The notes under the pieces were generated by a model. That model had not been told where the DNA came from. It worked only from the letters and a program-made list of their open reading frames with translations, and made no database searches. Of a stretch of DNA of 64,000 nucleotides, positions 61,372 through 64,000 are shown in pieces. The position numbers and the translations under genes were made by a program. The DNA is from Inquilinus sp052113205 (GTDB taxonomy: Bacteria; Pseudomonadota; Alphaproteobacteria; DSM-16000; Inquilinaceae). Position 1 is the first letter of the stretch. The number at the start of each line of letters is the position of its first letter. Where the stretch lies: the NCBI RefSeq assembly GCF_052113205.1, contig NZ_JBFRCU010000003.1:103911-167910 (forward strand), in the 5' to 3' direction.

Positions 61372-62370
61372 ATGACGAGCCTTCCCGAGACCATGACCGC
61401 GATCGTGATCGAGGCCCCCGGCGGGCCCGAGGTGCTGAAGCCGGCGACCCTGCCGGTGCCGTCGCCCGGGGCCGGCGAGATCCTGATCAGAGTCGAAGCC
61501 GCGGGGGTGAACCGGCCCGACGTGCTGCAGCGCCGCGGCCTGTACAACCCGCCGCCGGGTGCCAGCCCGCTGCCGGGGCTGGAGGTCGCAGGCACCGTCG
61601 CCGCCATCGGCCCGGACGTGGCCGGCTGGTCGGTCGGCGACCCGGTCTGCGGCCTGGTCTCCGGCGGCGGCTATGCCGAATTCTGCGTCGCCCCGGCGCC
61701 GCAATGCCTGCCGATCCCCAAGGGCCTGTCCGCGGCCGAGGCGGCGGGCCTGCCCGAGACCCTGTTCACCGTGTGGACCAATGTGTTCGAGCGCGGCCGG
61801 CTGCAGACCGGCGAGCGTTTCCTGGTGCATGGCGGGTCGAGCGGCATCGGCACCACCGCGATCCAGCTGGCCAAGGCCTGGGGCGCCATCGTCTTCGCCA
61901 CCGCCGGCAGCGCCGGGAAGGCCCAGGCCTGCCGCGACCTGGGCGCCGATGTCGCGATCGACTACCGCGAGCAGGACTTCCTGGCCGTGGTCAGGGAGAA
62001 GACCGGCGGCCGCGGCGTCGACCTGATCCTCGACATGGTCGGCGGCGACTATGTCGCCCGCAACATCGATGCGCTGGCGGTCGACGGCCGGCACGTCAGC
62101 ATCGCCTTCCTCAAGGGCTCGAAGGTCGAGATCGACCTGCAGAAGGTGATGGCCAAGCGGCTGACCCTGACCGGGTCGACCCTGCGGCCGCGCAGCGTCG
62201 CCGAGAAAGGCGCCATCGCCGCGGCGCTGCAGGCCGAGGTCTGGCCGCTGATCGAGGCCGGGCGGGTCAGGCCGGTGATCCATGCCACCTTCCCGCTGGC
62301 GCAGGCGGCGGAGGCGCATGCGCTGATGGAATCGAGCGCGCATGTCGGGAAAATCATACTCCTCGCTTGA
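61372..62370 (+). CDS. NAD(P)H quinone oxidoreductase (PIG3/TP53I3-like MDR)
   Basis: 332-aa cytosolic enzyme. MTAIVIEAPGGPEVLKPATL is the common PIG3-like start (an earlier in-frame ATG at 61372 adds 7 residues). GVNRPDVLQRRGLYNPPPGA is the PIG3 signature. The nucleotide site is VHGGSSGIGTTAIQLAKAWG, and LTGSTLRPRSVAEKG is also typical. It reduces quinones with NADPH. It is followed 147 bp later by the TrcR-like gene. Confidence 0.92.
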   Translation: MTSLPETMTAIVIEAPGGPEVLKPATLPVPSPGAGEILIRVEAAGVNRPDVLQRRGLYNPPPGASPLPGLEVAGTVAAIGPDVAGWSVGDPVCGLVSGGGYAEFCVAPAPQCLPIPKGLSAAEAAGLPETLFTVWTNVFERGRLQTGERFLVHGGSSGIGTTAIQLAKAWGAIVFATAGSAGKAQACRDLGADVAIDYREQDFLAVVREKTGGRGVDLILDMVGGDYVARNIDALAVDGRHVSIAFLKGSKVEIDLQKVMAKRLTLTGSTLRPRSVAEKGAIAAALQAEVWPLIEAGRVRPVIHATFPLAQAAEAHALMESSAHVGKIILLA

Positions 62371-62517
62371 CTCGGGCGTGCGACATCCCTAGGTCGAGCA
62401 CAGTGGGCGGCGCCGCGCCGACCCCGCTCCCCTCCCTTAAATACGAGTGCGAGAGGACAGGTCGGCCGCCCCGGCCGGTCGCGGCGGGATCGCTTTGCGC
62501 AGAGGAGTACGCGAACA

Positions 62518-63111
62518 ATGAACAAACAGCCCCTGATGCCGAAGGCGACCGCCGTCTGGCTCGTCGAGAACACGTCGCTGAGCTTCGACCAGATCGCCGC
62601 CTTCTGCGGCCTGCATGAGCTGGAGATCCGGGCCATCGCCGACGGTGAGGTCGCGATCGGCATGGTCGGGCTGGACCCGATCGTCAACGGCCAGCTGACC
62701 CAGGCCGAGATCGACCGCTGCCAGGCCGACCCGAACGCCCGGCTGCGCATGGCCATCTCGGACATGCCGCAGCCGGTCGCCCGCTCCAAGGGCCCGCGCT
62801 ACACGCCGGTGACCAAGCGCGGCGACAAGCCGGACGCCATCGCCTATCTGCTGAAGGAGCATCCGGAGCTGTCGGACGCGCAGATCTGCAAGCTGATCGG
62901 CACCACCAAGCCGACCATCCAGGCGATCCGCGACAAGAGCCATTGGAATTCGCCGAACCTGAAGCCGCGCAGCCCGGTGATGGTGGGTCTTTGCTCCTAT
63001 CTGGAGCTGGATGCGGCCCTGACCAAGGCCCGCGCCAACCTGCCGCCGGGCGCGATTCCGACCCCGACCGTCAGCTTCGATGAGGATTCCGAGGACACCC
63101 GGGAGGACTGA
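62518..63111 (+). CDS. trcR: DUF1013 family cell cycle regulator (TrcR-like)
   Basis: 197-aa protein almost confined to Alphaproteobacteria. It contains two helix-turn-helix-like repeats: AVWLVENTSLSFDQIAAFCG near the start and AYLLKEHPELSDAQICKLIG in the middle, each followed by a conserved helix (LHELEIRAIADGE, TTKPTIQAIRDKSHW). In Caulobacter the family is annotated as a cell-cycle transcriptional regulator. GAGGAG lies upstream of the ATG. A strong bidirectional-looking terminator follows. Confidence 0.9.
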   Translation: MNKQPLMPKATAVWLVENTSLSFDQIAAFCGLHELEIRAIADGEVAIGMVGLDPIVNGQLTQAEIDRCQADPNARLRMAISDMPQPVARSKGPRYTPVTKRGDKPDAIAYLLKEHPELSDAQICKLIGTTKPTIQAIRDKSHWNSPNLKPRSPVMVGLCSYLELDAALTKARANLPPGAIPTPTVSFDEDSEDTRED

Positions 63112-63137
63112 GGCGCGGCTCGGCCTCCACAAACGAC

Positions 63138-63165
63138 AAGGGCGGCGCCCCCCGGCACCGCCCTT
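63138..63165 (+). terminator. Rho-independent-like terminator between convergent genes
   Basis: AAGGGCGG pairs with CCGCCCTT (8 bp) around CGCCCCCCGGCA, followed by TGAATTTTG. It lies between the TrcR-like gene and the convergent DUF465 gene, and could serve both. Confidence 0.7.
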
Positions 63166-63192
63166 TGAATTTTGAGATCCGTGATCTCTCCG

Positions 63193-63360
63193 TCAGGCGT
63201 GATCCAATCGCGCCATCTCATCCTTCAGTCTCAGCTTTTCCTTTTTCAGCCGTACGATCTCGATCTCGTCGGGTAGGGGGCGGTGGACCGCATCTTCCAA
63301 TGTGCGATCCAGGGCGGCGTGCTTGGTCCGAAGCGCTTCAATACGCTCTGCGACAGCCAT
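63193..63360 (-). CDS. DUF465 (YdcH-like) small protein
   Basis: 55-aa helical protein: MAVAERIEALRTKHAALDRT, then the family core PDEIEIVRLKKEKLRLKDEM and ARLDHA. Two amphipathic helices form a hairpin, and the role is unknown. AGAGGAGCGAGAG before the ATG is a good ribosome site. It is too short for routine gene finding at 60-residue cut-offs, but the match is clear. Confidence 0.88.
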   Translation of the reverse strand: MAVAERIEALRTKHAALDRTLEDAVHRPLPDEIEIVRLKKEKLRLKDEMARLDHA

Positions 63361-63604
63361 CTCTCGCTCCTCTGTTGAAAGCTGGACAGTGGTTCAGCCC
63401 CTCCTCTTTCCCATATGTTACGCCCCGATGGCGGTTGCAAGTCAACGTGGCATCTATTCCTGTTACGGAAGCGGGACAATCGGTCGCCCCCACCGATCGG
63501 CTGTGCCATCGATGTGAAATTTCCTTAACGCGACGGTTTCCGACTCCTTCCACCGCTTCGCTCGGCTAGTCTTGTGCAGCGCACAACAGCGAGGAGTCAG
63601 CGAG

Positions 63605-64000
63605 ATGGATGCCAAAACCGTGCGGGAGACCGCCTTCGCCATGCCGCTGACCAGCCCGGCCTTTCCGCCGGGCCCGTACCGCTTCGTCGACCGCCAGTAC
63701 TTCATCATCCGCTACCGCACCGACCCGGAGGCGCTGCGCCGGGTGGTGCCGGAGCCGCTGGAGATCGTCGAGCCGGTGGTGAATTACGAGTTCATCCGGA
63801 TGCCGGATTCGACCGGCTTCGGCGACTACACCGAGAGCGGCCAGGTGATCCCGGTGCGCTACCAGGGCCAGGTCGGCGGCTACACCCACCAGATGTTCCT
63901 GAACGACCACCCGCCGATCGCCGGTGGGCGCGAGCTGTGGGGCTTCCCGAAGAAGCTGGCCCAGCCGACGCTGGCGGTGGAGACCGACACCCTGGTCGGC
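63605..64000 (+). CDS. adc: Acetoacetate decarboxylase (5' part; window ends inside the gene)
   Basis: 132 codons visible. It decarboxylates acetoacetate to acetone and CO2 through a lysine Schiff base. The family core GGRELWGFPKKLAQP is present, with the catalytic Lys116 or Lys117 and the acidic Glu110 beside it. FEIRM-like FIRMPDSTGFGDYTESGQ and RYQGQVGGYTHQMFLNDHPP are conserved. CAGCGAGGAGTCAGCGAG precedes the ATG. Together with bdhA it points to ketone-body or polyhydroxybutyrate turnover. Confidence 0.93.
   Translation, partial: MDAKTVRETAFAMPLTSPAFPPGPYRFVDRQYFIIRYRTDPEALRRVVPEPLEIVEPVVNYEFIRMPDSTGFGDYTESGQVIPVRYQGQVGGYTHQMFLNDHPPIAGGRELWGFPKKLAQPTLAVETDTLVG

Overview
The window is GC-rich DNA with dense, mostly G/C-ending codons. 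It is almost certainly a chromosomal segment of an alphaproteobacterium, probably a soil or plant-associated member of the Rhodospirillales or a relative. This is inferred from a DUF1013/TrcR-type regulator (62518-63111), small DUF1192 and DUF465 proteins, a dispersed palindromic repeat of a type common in that class (49117-49207), and many sugar ABC importers paired with GntR or LysR regulators. No rRNA, tRNA, CRISPR array or intact transposase was seen.

Layout. 1-2.6 kb: a minus-strand operon (DUF2255 protein, aldo/keto reductase, Bcr/CflA efflux pump cut by the window edge) divergent from a LysR regulator. 3.6-4.8 kb: the tail of an RND efflux pump and a phosphotransferase. 4.9-12.8 kb: mixed genes (secreted lactonase-like beta-propeller, adenylate cyclase/TolB/TPR protein, a bacterial ionotropic-glutamate-receptor-like channel, an HWE histidine kinase, and a LysR regulator facing a polysaccharide deacetylase). 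12.9-20.3 kb: a sugar or polyol locus with a double-wHTH GntR regulator, Gfo/Idh oxidoreductase and TIM-barrel isomerase on one strand and an FrcABC-type importer plus zinc dehydrogenase on the other. 20.3-24.9 kb: SDR, aldehyde dehydrogenase and Fe-alcohol dehydrogenase opposite a GntR/FCD regulator with a palindromic operator. 24.9-32.9 kb: an ABC importer with two different ATPases that look complementarily degenerate, plus a small membrane protein, a PfpI-like protein and a sugar epimerase.

33-40.7 kb looks like an inserted accessory segment. It carries TetR with two matching operators, an RND fragment, a GST, a frameshifted hydrolase, three oxidoreductases and an NTF2-like protein. It is bracketed by a near-identical direct repeat of about 55 bp whose right copy is the 3' end of the ArsR-type regulator gene.

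40.7-49 kb: that regulator faces an oligopeptide-type ABC importer (binding protein, two permeases, two ATPases) ending in a GH51 alpha-L-arabinofuranosidase, which suggests uptake of arabino-oligosaccharides and their hydrolysis in the cytoplasm. 49-55.5 kb: a GntR regulator and an operon with two enolase-superfamily dehydratases around a family-1 binding protein and two permeases, with no ATPase of its own. 55.9-59.6 kb: a Rieske dioxygenase divergent from a phthalate-dioxygenase-reductase-like protein and a dihydrodiol-dehydrogenase-like Gfo/Idh protein. 60-64 kb: 3-hydroxybutyrate dehydrogenase, quinone oxidoreductase, TrcR-like regulator, DUF465, and the start of acetoacetate decarboxylase.

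Overall this is a scavenging and catabolic region. Each importer has a local regulator and local enzymes, and in all four importer operons the binding-protein gene is followed by a GC-rich hairpin. The most unusual items are the glutamate-receptor-like channel, the asymmetric ATPase pair and the repeat-bounded insert.
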